Origin: Archilochus colubris
Lineage: Eukaryota > Chordata > Aves > Apodiformes > Trochilidae
DNA: 64,000 nt
Direction of reading: 5' to 3'
Assembly: GCA_023079485.1 (NCBI GenBank)
Contig: CM041104.1
Span: 3,473,676-3,537,675 of the forward strand
Shown: piece after piece, positions 24,443-34,740 of the stretch
Numbering within the stretch: position 1 is the stretch's first letter
Layout: the number at the start of each line of letters is the position of its first letter
Notes under the pieces: generated by a model
What the model was told of the DNA's origin: nothing
The model's database searches: none
The model's input: only the letters and a program-made list of their open reading frames with translations
Made by a program: the position numbers and the translations under genes

Positions 24443-24787
24443 TGAAGGGGCAAGACTGTGGGGTCATAAAGTGAGCTGAAGATTAGTGGAGTGTGTTTCT
24501 TAATTAATTGACAGCTTTTCTGTGTCAAGGTGGCAAATTAATTGTGGGTGGCTGTCTGTTTGCAGAGCAGAGAGTCCTGTCGTGGCTGTGCACGGGGAGT
24601 ATTTATCTGTTGGATTTAAATCAGAAATATATTTAATCAGTTTGGCCACTTCAGGAGTTGGGCTTTGAAAAGGAGAGAAAGCTTAATGAACGTCTTTTTA
24701 GCTTCATAACCTTGCAGGCTTTTTAAGAAAGGTGGAGGGGATGTAGTTATTCCAGACCCTGCTGGAATAACCACCTGTAACATCAGG

Positions 24788-25091
24788 TGTAGTGAGACAG
24801 GACCAGGTGCCCTGAGTTATTGATGAGTGGGTGTGGGTTCACCTGTGTCTGGCCTCCCTCCTGAGCATGTGCAGGAGCAGGGGGCCAATAAGAGAGCAGC
24901 TGACACCCATGGAGAGAGCTCTCACTCTTCAGTGAGGATGGAGAAGGCCACAGCTCGAGGAGCTCCAGGAGCAGGCAAGAAGGGGTAGATCCCGGAGCCC
25001 CAGGAACAGCCCTAGGACATCGTCCAGGAATGGGCTAAACCCCGAGGCCTCAGGATCAGCCCTAGGAGCAAGAAGGGCTCCTCCCGCTACA
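24788..25091 (+). mobile_element. LTR-like element with TGTAG...CTACA ends
   Basis: The 304-bp segment begins TGTAGTG and ends GCTACA. It is flanked by atcagg (24782-24787) and atcaga (25092-25097), a 6-bp direct repeat with one mismatch. Its 5' half aligns with the start of the 29636-30106 element: TGTAGTGA, a few bases on ACCAGGTGCC, then CACCTGTG, then GAGCA(T)G..CAGGA and GGGGGCCAATAA. The CCAATAA box suggests a promoter, as in an LTR U3. Best reading is a diverged solo LTR of a class II-like endogenous retrovirus, the class usually giving 6-bp target duplications. No viral coding sequence is present. Confidence 0.6.
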
Positions 25092-25151
25092 ATCAGATGC
25101 CTGTGACACCACGCTTGTGCCAGGACACAAATGAAACCAAAGCATGTTTTA

Positions 25152-25190
25152 AATCATGAAATAGCTGAGGCTGGAAGGCCCCTCTGGAAG
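25152..25190 (-). mobile_element. Possible CR1 3' tail, antisense
   Basis: The stretch aatcatgaaatagctgagg followed by ctggaaggcccctctggaa resembles the reverse complement of the CR1 terminal block (aatcacagaatc..gaggttggaa..gacctctgga). It is short and diverged, so this is tentative. Confidence 0.5.
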
Positions 25191-26059
25191 TGTATTTAAA
25201 GGAATTCCAATAGCACCTTCTGGGTGCAGGAGGGAAAAATACTAATGTACAGCCCACAAGCTGTGGGTTTTCTGCTCTGATCCATCATGAGTCTCGGTGG
25301 TGATGGCTGCAATCAAATGCTAAATAGGAGGTTTGTAATAAAAAGGGCTTTAGGTAGAATTAATAATACGTGAAGTGCCTCATCCCTTGGAAAACATGCA
25401 GTATTGACAGAGGTTTAGAAACATGTCCTGTAGGAGCAAGGATCCAGATTGCAAGCTCCAGAGCTGGCCCTGCATCCTTTCCCTGCTCACATTTCTGGTC
25501 CTGTCGGAGTGCAGGGTTTCATTTCTTTCATTTAATTTCTCTTTTCCTTTTTTTTTAATTTTTTGGCTGGAAAAGGTCACAGTGTGAAAGTTTGAGAGAA
25601 AATTAGTGAAAAGCTGGGAACAAGGGCAGCTTCCTACAAAATCATTATCTGCTTCTTCAGCTCTGGCACTGTCCTGGTACCACCCCACGCATCAGGCTCC
25701 CCTGTTTGGGGCTGTGCTGGAGACACCCCAGGTCCCTTTGGAGCACTCCTGCTGTGTCCAGCAGGACCCAAAGCCTGTACCCATGTTGATGCTGACAGTA
25801 GCTAAGGTCTAACTTTCTGAACATGAGGTCCTGCTCACTGAACTAGTGTGGCAGAGAAGATTGTACCCCATTTCAGGTGTATTGGTAGGATCTAAATGTA
25901 AAGATGTGATATCAGAGTAGGATGCTTGTGTAACGAGCAAATCCAGGGTTATAATCGAAACTTATTTCTGACTTAGGCCAAGTTAGATTCACTTCAGGTC
26001 CTTCTGTCTGGAGCTCTTCTCCACAGGAGCTCTATGTGAAGCCACACTTTCTATTTTCA

Positions 26060-26106
26060 GGAAATTTCATTTCAGGAAAATTTCCGTGGTTTCCTTTTTC
26101 AGGAAA
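26060..26106. promoter_or_regulatory. Cluster of five GGAAA (NFAT-type) cores
   Basis: GGAAA occurs at 26060, 26075 and 26102, and its complement TTTCC at 26081 and 26090. The flanking ttttcagg is repeated three times. GGAAATTTC and GGAAAATTTCC also resemble kappaB sites. NFAT is known to drive TOX-family genes in stimulated T cells, so a TOX2 intronic enhancer is a reasonable inference; binding is not shown by sequence. Confidence 0.35.
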
Positions 26107-27585
26107 GCACTGCTCAAAGTTCATTGGCAAATATGGGTTTCAGCTACCTCTTTTCTTGCACAGTTGTCTTGTGATGTACTAAAGCTCCAATGGAGCTTCT
26201 CATTTGCCCTCCAAGCTGCAAAACTTGGGCAGCTCAAAGGCAGGAAGAAGAGCTTGCTGCTGCATCTGGGGCTTTAGCTGTGTCTCTGTCCTTGTGCCAG
26301 GAGCAGGGGTGGTGCCAGCTGTGATGGAATCCTCTGCTTGGTAAAAAAAAAAAGGTTTTGAGAGCAGGCTCCTTCTTAGCACAGGTACAGCAGGGGGGCT
26401 GCAGGACCGAGAGGGTTCTGAAGAGCTGATGTGGCTCTTCCCACCACTAGGTCACCAGGATGGAGTGCTGAGTAACCAGATGTCCTCAGATGTTGCAAAA
26501 TAGGGCTGGTGGCTGCTGTCCTGCTCTCTGTCTGTGGGTGTGCACATCACAACAGTCTGGCATCCCACAGACAGAGGGATGAGGGCTACCTGGGCCACCT
26601 GAAACTGGTGGCCTCATCCCTTTAGCCAGAGCCACTGGTGAGGCCAAAGAGGTTGAGATCCAGCTGCCTTTGGGGTTTCTGTTGTGTTTGTTTGGGGTTA
26701 AACACGGCCTCCAGTACTAGTGACCCAGCAACATCCAGACTGAATTGGCTTTAAAGTGGCACCATGAAATTGGTTTGATTAAACATTTCTGATGGGGATG
26801 CAGGTCACTGCTGGTCCTTTGCCCAACACTGGGCTCCAAGGGGTGGGTTAGCCAAGGCTACCAGTGCCTTGGAGCCCTGCCCAGCCATCACTGAGCTCTG
26901 AAATCAGTGTTCCCAGGGCTGGAGGCAGCTGGGCAAGGAGCTGCCCAGACATCACCACTTGGAGCCCTGGGCTTTCCCTCTGCTGTGTTTAGGAGTCCTG
27001 TGCTTGGCTGGAGCACCTTGGCACAGCAGAGAGCTTCATCTGATGGGAGTGGAGAGGAGGGGAATAAGGAGAACAGAATTCCCTGTTCATCTCAGCTTCC
27101 ATTCAGGTTTCATTTCTCCTTGGGGAGGTTTCCTCTCTTCCTCCCTGTTGCCCAAGTGTTGCTTCTGTTCCATTTATTTATTTTTCTCTTTAGCCTGGGG
27201 GCTGCTGCTCAAGGTGTCTCTTTGCTCCACCAGCTGTTCCTGATCCTTCCTTTCCCTTGCTAATACCACTTGTTCCTGCCAAATTCATTGTGGAGATGTA
27301 AAGAAAACCTAGAATGACACTCTAAAGCTTTTCCCAGTGCTGGCTCCTCTGCCACCAGACAGGATTCCCCCAGGTATGGGTTGCTGCTGGTCACAACATC
27401 CCCAGCATCATATTGCTGCTGCTGGGTTTAATGGGAGGCATGAAAACAGCCTGGAAGGGCTCAGGACTGGGATTTACACTGCTTGTGGAGCGTGGGATCT
27501 GCAGAGCAAAGTGGGGTTTCTGGCTCCTGTGCTTCTGCTCTTGGGTTTGCAGCAGCATTGGTGGATGTAGAGCACATGCCAGTGT

Positions 27586-27907
27586 CTGAGAGGGCTCCAG
27601 TAAAGCTGGTGAGGGGCTTTTTACGTGGGGGTTTAGTGATAGGACAGGGGGGGAAAGTCTTAAGCTGAAAGAGGGAAGATTTAGGTTGGATGTTAGGAAG
27701 AAATTCTTTGCTGTGAGGGTGCTGAGCCCCTGGCCCAGGTTTCCCAGAGAAGCTGTGGCTGCCCCATCCCTGGCAGTGTTCCAGCCCAGGTTGGATGGGG
27801 CTTGGAGCAACCTGGGCTGGTGGGAGGTGTCCCTGCCCATGGCACAGGGTTGGAACTGGATGAGTTTTCAGGTCTCTTTCAACCCAAACCAGTCTGGGGT
27901 TTCATGC
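27586..27907 (+). mobile_element. CR1 LINE fragment, group B
   Basis: Sense-strand 5'-truncated CR1. Its translated core includes FRLDVRKKFFAVRVLSPWPR-type residues (a one-residue variant of the group A pattern) and a long segment ending in ggtctctttcaacccaaacc. The terminal octamer repeats are degraded. It shares the gaagctgtggctgccccatc block with the copies at 34472, 48423 and 59993, which defines group B. Confidence 0.92.
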
Positions 27908-29635
27908 TGTGTGTGCACTTCCATGCTAGCCCAAGGAGGGGCAGATGCTGCATCTCCATCCCATCAGTCCAGGGCAAAGTTTGCCTGTGCAGTCCCTGTG
28001 CTCTCTGCCAGCCAGCTGGAGGGATTTGAGCTCCTGGAGTATATTCATGGAGATCCTGTGTTCCTGCAGAGGCTGCTGGATGGGCACCTCTTTGACAGAC
28101 AGTGTGGCCCCCCCTCTGAAGTGTGCACCAATTGTTTCCAGAAAGTGATATTAGCAAAGATCTTAAAGAATTTCCAAGTGCTGCTTAATGTGATTTGGCA
28201 GCCAGAGTTGCTTCAAAAAAACCTCACAAACCAAACAAAAGACAAGAGAGGAGTCCACTATTGCTCTGTGTCCAGCATCTTCCCCATGTACTCCACTGGT
28301 TTAGAGAGATTAAAAAGAGATTAAACCCTGCTGAGCTGGCAGGTGATGCTGGTGAATGTTTGGAAGGAGTTAGGGTAAATCCATTCCTCTCCTGATTTAG
28401 CTCAAGATTTGAATTCATTGATAGAATCTGCCAACTTCTGATACCTCCTCTGAGCTGGTGAATCTGCAGAGGTGTAAATGCAGGCAGAGCTGGCAACCTC
28501 AGCAGCTGTTGGGACTTTCTGGAATATCTACATCCATCCTATGGAACAAGCAGAGGGATGGTGAGACTCCAGAGGATGCTCCTCTAAGGTACCCTAGCAT
28601 CAAAAAGATGTTTTCAGAGGAATGTTGAGAACTGCAGTGCTGTCATTTGGGCGGAGGACCAGTGCTGTGACTTGCACCAGTGATGCCCTGTGCTGGGCAT
28701 CCTGCTGGGGCTGCAGGAGAGAGGTGGCTCTGCAGCAGCTCCAGGGATATCATCAGCTTAAGGTTTGTCAACAGCACCAAGTAATTGTCCTGGTGGGGGT
28801 TTCTTCTCTGTGTTACCCATAGTCAAATGAAGTTTTGAGGACCAGAAAGCCCTGTTGGAGCACAGGGGATGCAGTGCTGGAGCCTGCATCCCAGAAGAGC
28901 TTTATAAACCAGGGTTCAGTAGGGTGTTTGGCTTCTGGAGATCTGCACTGCCCATGTCATCCACAGGAGATGAAGAGGCAGAGAGAGGGAAAAGCTTTGT
29001 GCAAAGTGACTTTGACTTCTGGGGCCTTTGGAGAAGAGTTTGCCTGCAGCCCTGCTTGGAGCCCTCACCTTGGGAGTGCTGCAGAGCAGCTCAGCCACCT
29101 CAGGATTTCACACCACTTGCAGCCCACCTTGGCTCTGAGTTTAAAAACCATCAGAGTAGTGACAGTGGCAGCTTTGGGATGCTTCAGAGGAGGTGAGCCT
29201 GTCTACAGCAGGTATCTTGGTGCTGCTCAGCAAAGCTGACATTTAAGAGTCCCCTGGACACATGTAGGGTTGGAGAACTTTCTGAGCAAAAGCTGGGTTT
29301 GGAAGCCTGGGAAACCTCTGAGCATGGGGGAGCCACCAGATCGAAGGCAATTGTTTAATAGGTCTCTGGTAACTCAGGAGGGGCAGGAGCTGGGGTGGGC
29401 CTGATGCTTCTGCTTCTTTTGGAGCCCGTGTGGGCCAAGAGGATCCAGGGAGCATTGGCTGCTGCTCCTCCACTCTCTGCAATTTGAGGATCTGGGGAAG
29501 GAGAGTGCTGGGAATGCTGGCTTGGGGCAATTGTCCTTACCCTGAGTGTCAGCTGGGGCTCCAGGCTGTGTAAAACCAGAGTTGGTGATGGTCTGAAGGA
29601 GCAGCCTGGTAGCATGGAGGAGCCCAGGAACAGGG
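27908..29635. other. Intron 1, no exon seen
   Basis: About 1.7 kb of unique, moderately GC-rich sequence. Several open frames of 60-210 codons exist, but none has a recognisable domain or a clear splice context. Confidence 0.5.
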
Positions 29636-30106
29636 TGTAGTGAAATGAGGCAACCAGGTGCCACTAATTACCAGGCAGTGGGCATGAGCTTGTGTTAAGC
29701 CCACCTGTGCCTGATTAGGGCAGGCCCCCACTGCGCATGAGCAGGATTAGGGGGCCAATAAAAGGTGAGGCTTGAAGCAGAGGCTCAGCTCACTCCTGAG
29801 CTAGCCAGCAGAGAGGTTAGCTGCTCTCGGAGCAATAGCACCAATCCAGGCTAATCAACCCTGAGGGCTATAGACTCAGAGCACTATTTGTGAGTTTCTG
29901 CTGGAACACCTGGTTGGACCTTGGAGCGTCGTACCCTAAGAGAGGTTTGTCTTGCAACACACTGGGATGAGTTGGGGTCTCGTGGGATATTTTGGGAATC
30001 CTCAGTTGTGGCTTCTGAGCCCTCGTGATGACTTTGAGGTCCCTTAACACAAGCTCATGCCTACTACCTGGTAATTTGTGGCACCTGGTTGCCTCATTTC
30101 ACTACA
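29636..30106 (+). mobile_element. LTR-like or foldback element with 63-bp inverted ends
   Basis: A 471-bp element that starts TGTAGTGAAATGAGGC and ends with the inverse, CCTCATTTCACTACA. The left 63 bp (29637-29699) and the right 63 bp (30043-30105) are reverse complements with three mismatches. Flanks give acaggg / gcaggg (6 bp, one mismatch) next to TG...CA. If the ends are set one base in, they give aacagggt / agcagggt (8 bp, one mismatch). An internal CCAATAAAAGG (29755-29765) looks like CCAAT plus TATA. It is related to the 24788 element, which favours a solo LTR; the long inverted ends favour a foldback or hAT-like non-autonomous transposon. No coding capacity is seen. Confidence 0.7.
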
Positions 30107-30966
30107 GCAGGGTTTCTCCCTGGGGAGCAGATCTGTTTGCTTCCTCCACATGGCTTTGGATTCCTACAACTACAGCAGCAAACACAGACCCATTGTGGGT
30201 GCTGGTGGGATGGGAGGGAAGGATGAAACCCAGTGGTAAGTCACAGGAAAGTAGGAACACTTTCAAGAATGTTAATGCTTGTGAATAATTTAGAAACATC
30301 ATATTTCAATGGGTAATTGGAATGATGCTTTTCTAGAAAGCTTGGGGGAAGGAGGGTTTGAAATTATAGCTATGGAACAGAGGTGCCTTGACTGGCATTG
30401 AGTAAGAAGATTTTGAGGGAAGTGTTTTCCAATTTCTTTTTGGTGTTGCTGCCACAAACTGGTGTTTGCCAGCCCATGTATCTCCTTCAGGAGGAGCAAA
30501 ACATTGAATTTATCCCATGGTGCATGGGAATATCTTGTGTTTGTGCTGGTGGTAGTTTGTTTAAAATAAAGTTATCTTTGCATCTGCTTTAGTTGAACTC
30601 CAAGCAGGAGAACAATGGCTGCTGTAATGTCTCTCTTAGCAGGATATTGTTTTAAAGCACCTTGGGGTTACATTAGCTGAGTGCAAAATGAATTCCTTCT
30701 CTGGACAAAATAAACCCCAGCAGGGCAGGATGCTGGGAGCTGGCAGCTTGATGTGGGGATGTGTGTTACAGGCAGGTCTCCAGGCGATGGTGCTGGGTGT
30801 AATTCCTTGTGCTCCTTCGCCCTTCACTCACCTTCATTGAACCAGCATCTTGCCCCAGCAAACCAGGTGAAGTGTTTACAGATGAAACTGGGAGGCACTG
30901 GAGAGGGTGGAGGTGGTTGGAGGCAGCAGTGCTAACAGGGGGTAGAGGGAGCCAAGAAAGTTGTAA

Positions 30967-31456
30967 ATCATAGAATCGTAGATTCATGAAGGTTGGAAAA
31001 GACTTCCAAGGTCATCAGGTCCAACCATCAACCAACCCATCACCACTGTGCTCACAAAAATGTCATCAAGGGACATGTCCACGTGTGTTTTAAATCCTTC
31101 CAGGGATGGTGATCCCACTGGTGCCCTGGGCAGCCTCTTCCAATGCCTGACTACTCTGTCAGGGAAGAAGTTGTTCCCTGTATCAAATCTAAACCTCCCC
31201 TGGTAACTTGAGGCCATTTCTTCTCATCCTGTGATTTGTGACCTGGGAGAAGAGACTGATACCACCCTACCCCCTGGCTCTAAACTCCTCTCAGGGGGTT
31301 GCAGAGATACAGAAGGTCTCCCCTCAGCCTCCAGGCTGAACACCCCAATTCCCTCAGCCCCTCCTGCTCAGACTTGTGCTCCAGACCCTTCCCCAGCTCT
31401 GTTGCCCTTCTCTGCAAACACTCCAAGCTCCTCAATGTCCTTCTTGTCCTGAGGGG
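30967..31456 (-). mobile_element. CR1 LINE fragment, group C, antisense
   Basis: Antisense CR1 that begins on the + strand with its 3' tail (atcatagaatcgtagattca, then ggttggaaaagacttccaag). It continues back through the reverse-transcriptase C-terminus (minus-strand residues FDTGNNFFPDRVVRHWKRLP) to about the cctcaatgtccttcttgtcc segment. The minus-strand frame is broken. It is more diverged than group A. Confidence 0.92.
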
Positions 31457-31679
31457 TATGTTTTAAACACAGCCTCCCCATCTCTTAGCACATGAGTAGG
31501 GAGACTTGGGTGAAATATCTTTTATTTTCTGATCTGAACACAAACTTAGATTTGCGTACTGGGGGGATTGTTCCTTGTTTGTTACTGTTTTTTTTCTCCT
31601 GCCTATCCCCAAGTGTGCCAGCACATCCTGGGATGCAGCAGAAGGATGCATGAGCTCTATGTGTGTGTGAGCAGTGACA

Positions 31680-31748
31680 CACGTGGCTCTTGCTTGCATG
31701 AGCTGCAGCCCATCTGCACGTGTGGCACAAGAGGTTTCTGAGCACGTG
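31680..31748. promoter_or_regulatory. Three palindromic CACGTG E-boxes in 69 bp
   Basis: CACGTG occurs at 31680-31685, 31717-31722 and 31743-31748. The core contains a CpG and is otherwise scarce in this CpG-poor intron, so three together is noteworthy. MYC/MAX, USF, TFE, HES or circadian bHLH factors bind such sites. Function is inferred only. Confidence 0.35.
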
Positions 31749-33507
31749 GGGAGAAGCTGTGTCCCAGAGCTCGTTCAACACACACAGAGGGAGCTGAGGC
31801 TGCTGAGAACTTGGCACAGGTTGGTTTTCAAGCAGGTCTGGCATGATTCAATAGAGCAAATATTAGGAGAACAACATCTGGCAGCTCCACTGTCTACATG
31901 TCCGTTGCAAACAGGTTTTTGATTTGTCTTTTTTTTTTTTACAGACCTATGTAAACATTGGGTTTAGTCACATAATAGTGGGTAAGAGACTTGTGCAGTC
32001 AAGGCCACCTGCTTGCCTCTTTTCCTTTCACCTAAAATAATGAGTATGTGCATTTGGTTGGTTTTATTTCCAGTGCACTAAGTGACACCTTAAAAGCTTC
32101 TAAATGCAGAAGAAAGAGAAGTGAAGGTCTCTTTCTGCATGGGTGGCAATGCTTGGATTTTAAGCCTAATGTTGAAGTTAATTCCTTATCCCAAAATTGT
32201 CAAACACAGGTGGGGATGGCTGATATATCCTGCTGGAGGGCTTAGTTCCCAGCTGTGGAGGGAGAGGGTTTTCTGTGCAGGTTGTGTGGGACACGCTGGT
32301 GGTGCTGGTCTGGGCTCTGGAGCTCCTACAACCTCCCCTGGGTTGCAGGTTCCCAGTCTTGGATGTGACAATGTCCCTTCTCTGTCCAAGAAGTAAAATG
32401 GAGCTCAAAGTTGGTGTGAAAGCATGAAGCTACTGGTGGTGACAGTGCTGTGCAAGCTCCAGCCTGTGGAGTTTGGGATCCTGTGGTAGGGATGTGCCAG
32501 CAGGTACAGACCTCCCAGCTGCTTTGCAGGCAAGTGAGAAGTCCTGGTTTTGTGTGAGCAGAGGGGACAAATGAGCTCTGTTGGCTTCCTCTGTGGCTAA
32601 TGTGGGTCCAAGACTTTTTTTAAACTTCAGCAACTGCAAAAATTGGGTTTGGGTACTGGAACTACGTGTGGTCCTGCAGAGTTCTGAGGCCCTGGCAAAG
32701 TGGAGGGTATGGAACAAGCACCTGGATGTCCCTGAGAAAATAGCAAAGGTGGACTAAGAGTGTCCATATGTGTGCATAGAAGGGAGAGAAGAACGATATT
32801 GCTGCCAGAGAATTTCTTGCCAGTGTTGGTTTTTTAGCTGAATCTCATTGCTGGAAGTTCTACATTACCAACAGACTTTTCTGTTGCATTGTGCTGGTGT
32901 CATTCAGAGGATCACAAAGGGGACCATCTCTGGACTACTCAAGAGCCCATTCCTCTGCCCCATTGAAACCTGATGGGGAATTCCTCCTTGGCACAGAAGG
33001 GCTGTACCTGGGCTCCATCCCCAGGGCTGTGCCTGGGTTGTCCTCAGTGATTTGCAGCCTCCTCTGATGCTTTAGGCTTTCTGTTGGCCTTGCATGGATC
33101 TTGGGCAGCAGTGTCAGGTGTGCATGGGAAAAGCAGCAGCTCCAATCTGCCCAAGTTCATTAAACTTGGTATGAGCAGACTTAATTTAAAGCAAAATAAA
33201 TAAGTCGTGGAGCCCAAGAGATGGGTGAATTTAAGTGCTATTAAGAGGTTACTGGCACCTCACCTGGAAAGTATTTATTTACCAGCTTTAGTTTGATCCC
33301 TTTGCAGCTCCTACCACAGAGCCTTGATGATGGAGAGTGCTCCTCTCCACCGAGTCACTTTTGGTAGTGAATTAAATCATTACATTATTTTTTTCCCCTC
33401 CAGTATTCAGTTAGAATAGAAGCCTTTTCAAAACCGTTCCTTTAATAAAGTATTTAGTTAATAGATGATGCATAGCTCACAAAGCTTGCAAGAATCTTGA
33501 CACGAGG

Positions 33508-33525
33508 TATCATAATATTATGATA
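33508..33525. repeat. Perfect 18-bp AT-rich palindrome
   Basis: TATCATAATATTATGATA equals its own reverse complement. It lies in an AT-rich, otherwise unique intronic block at about 33360-33740 and could serve as a homodimer site or simply be chance. Confidence 0.85.
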
Positions 33526-34471
33526 TTTAGCAGCAAAACCTCCTGCATTATCAACTTACCTCTGTAGCATGGAGGAGGCAACAGCTGAGGCATAAAAACT
33601 AATGCTTCAGTATGACAGAGCTAAAATTGAACTTGGCAATTACTGTGTGCATGATTCGCAGTATTGTGAAGTGAAGCTACTATATAAATCAGCTCCAGTA
33701 ATCACAGGGTTTAAAATTAGTCAGTTACTATTAACTCTGCCAGTGTTAGCATATGCTGAAGAATTATAAAAGTGAAAGGTATGGAATATCTGAAGCCCAG
33801 GTTTAAAGTAAGCCAATTGAGCAAGCTCCCAGTGGGAGGATTTTAAGTTCATGCAGAAGTAAGGTTTTGGGTTCTCTGACAAAGGTTTGTGGAACACATT
33901 TAATTGCACATTGCAGTCTAATCTTTTGAATGCTTAACATCCTTTAGAAAGCACCTTTTCATGTTCCCAAGACTTTCACAGTTCACAGAGGGTAGAGTGA
34001 TGATTGAATTTAATTTTTTTTCTCCCGTACAGATTTTTTTTTCAGAGCAGCTCTATTCAAATAGTTTGCAGAGCTCTTCAATGCCAGGCGTAGAAAAAAA
34101 GGAAACAGCAGGATAATGTTTTAAAATCATTTTGGGGATGTGAAAGGCTGCTCAGAGCATAGCACAGAAATTAGCAACTGCTATGATTGCTGAATTTTTA
34201 TTCAATGCAAAATGCATGGAATTTGGTGCTATGAAAAATGTGGGAGCCAAGTTGTTTAATAGGATCCTAAATAATGCAAGATGCACAAATATTTTATATG
34301 GGGCACAGAGCTGTGTGTTTCTGTCAGAGAGTGGGAGCTGGAAACAGCTCTGCTGGGATAGACGGTTGCTTTATTGCTTGATCCTTGCTCCTCCAGTTCC
34401 TGTTCATGTTTTCAACTTAGTTTTTGAAATAATTCTCTTCCAGTTTTGGTGATGGGTGACTGTGTGGAGAG

Positions 34472-34740
34472 AGGGACATTTACAAGGGCCTGTAGTGATA
34501 GGGCAAGGGGTAATGGTTTTAAACTGGAAGAGGGGATTTAGGTTAGATATTAGGAAGAAATTCTTTGCCCAGGTTTCCCAGAGAAGCTGTGGCTGCCCCA
34601 TCCCTGGCAGTGTTCCAGCCCAGGTTGGATGGGGCTTGAAGCAACCTGGGCTGGTGGGAGGTGTCCCTGCCCATGGCAGGGGGTTGGCACTGGATGAGCT
34701 TTCAGGTCCCTTCCAACCCAAACCAGTCTGGGATTCTGTG
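34472..34740 (+). mobile_element. CR1 LINE fragment, group B, internally deleted
   Basis: Sense-strand group B CR1. Relative to the copies at 27586 and 48423 it lacks about 22 bases after attctttgc (the tgtgagggtgctgagcccct segment) and then rejoins at ccaggtttcccagagaagc. It ends with ccttccaacccaaaccagtc and a single ATTCTGTG repeat. Not coding. Confidence 0.92.

Larger units (their letters stand above)
15901..24787. other. Intron 1, first 9 kb, no exon seen
   Basis: Mostly unique sequence. It starts with an AT-rich block at 16240-16500 that may be regulatory: a near-octamer tgcaaattaa and several TAAT cores directly after the CpG island. It then holds a (T7C)-type polypyrimidine tract (17703-17757), a poly-T at about 20155-20172, and short tandem repeats at 23266 and 24366. 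No recognisable coding exon. Confidence 0.5.
25092..27585. other. Intron 1, no exon seen
   Basis: Unique sequence with a probable antisense CR1 3' tail at 25152-25190 and a cluster of NFAT-type GGAAA cores at 26060-26106, both listed separately. No exon recognised. Confidence 0.5.
31457..34471. other. Intron 1, no exon; AT-rich block inside
   Basis: Unique sequence with a triple CACGTG cluster at 31680-31748. An AT-rich block at about 33360-33740 contains a perfect 18-bp palindrome, both listed separately. No recognisable exon. Confidence 0.5.
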
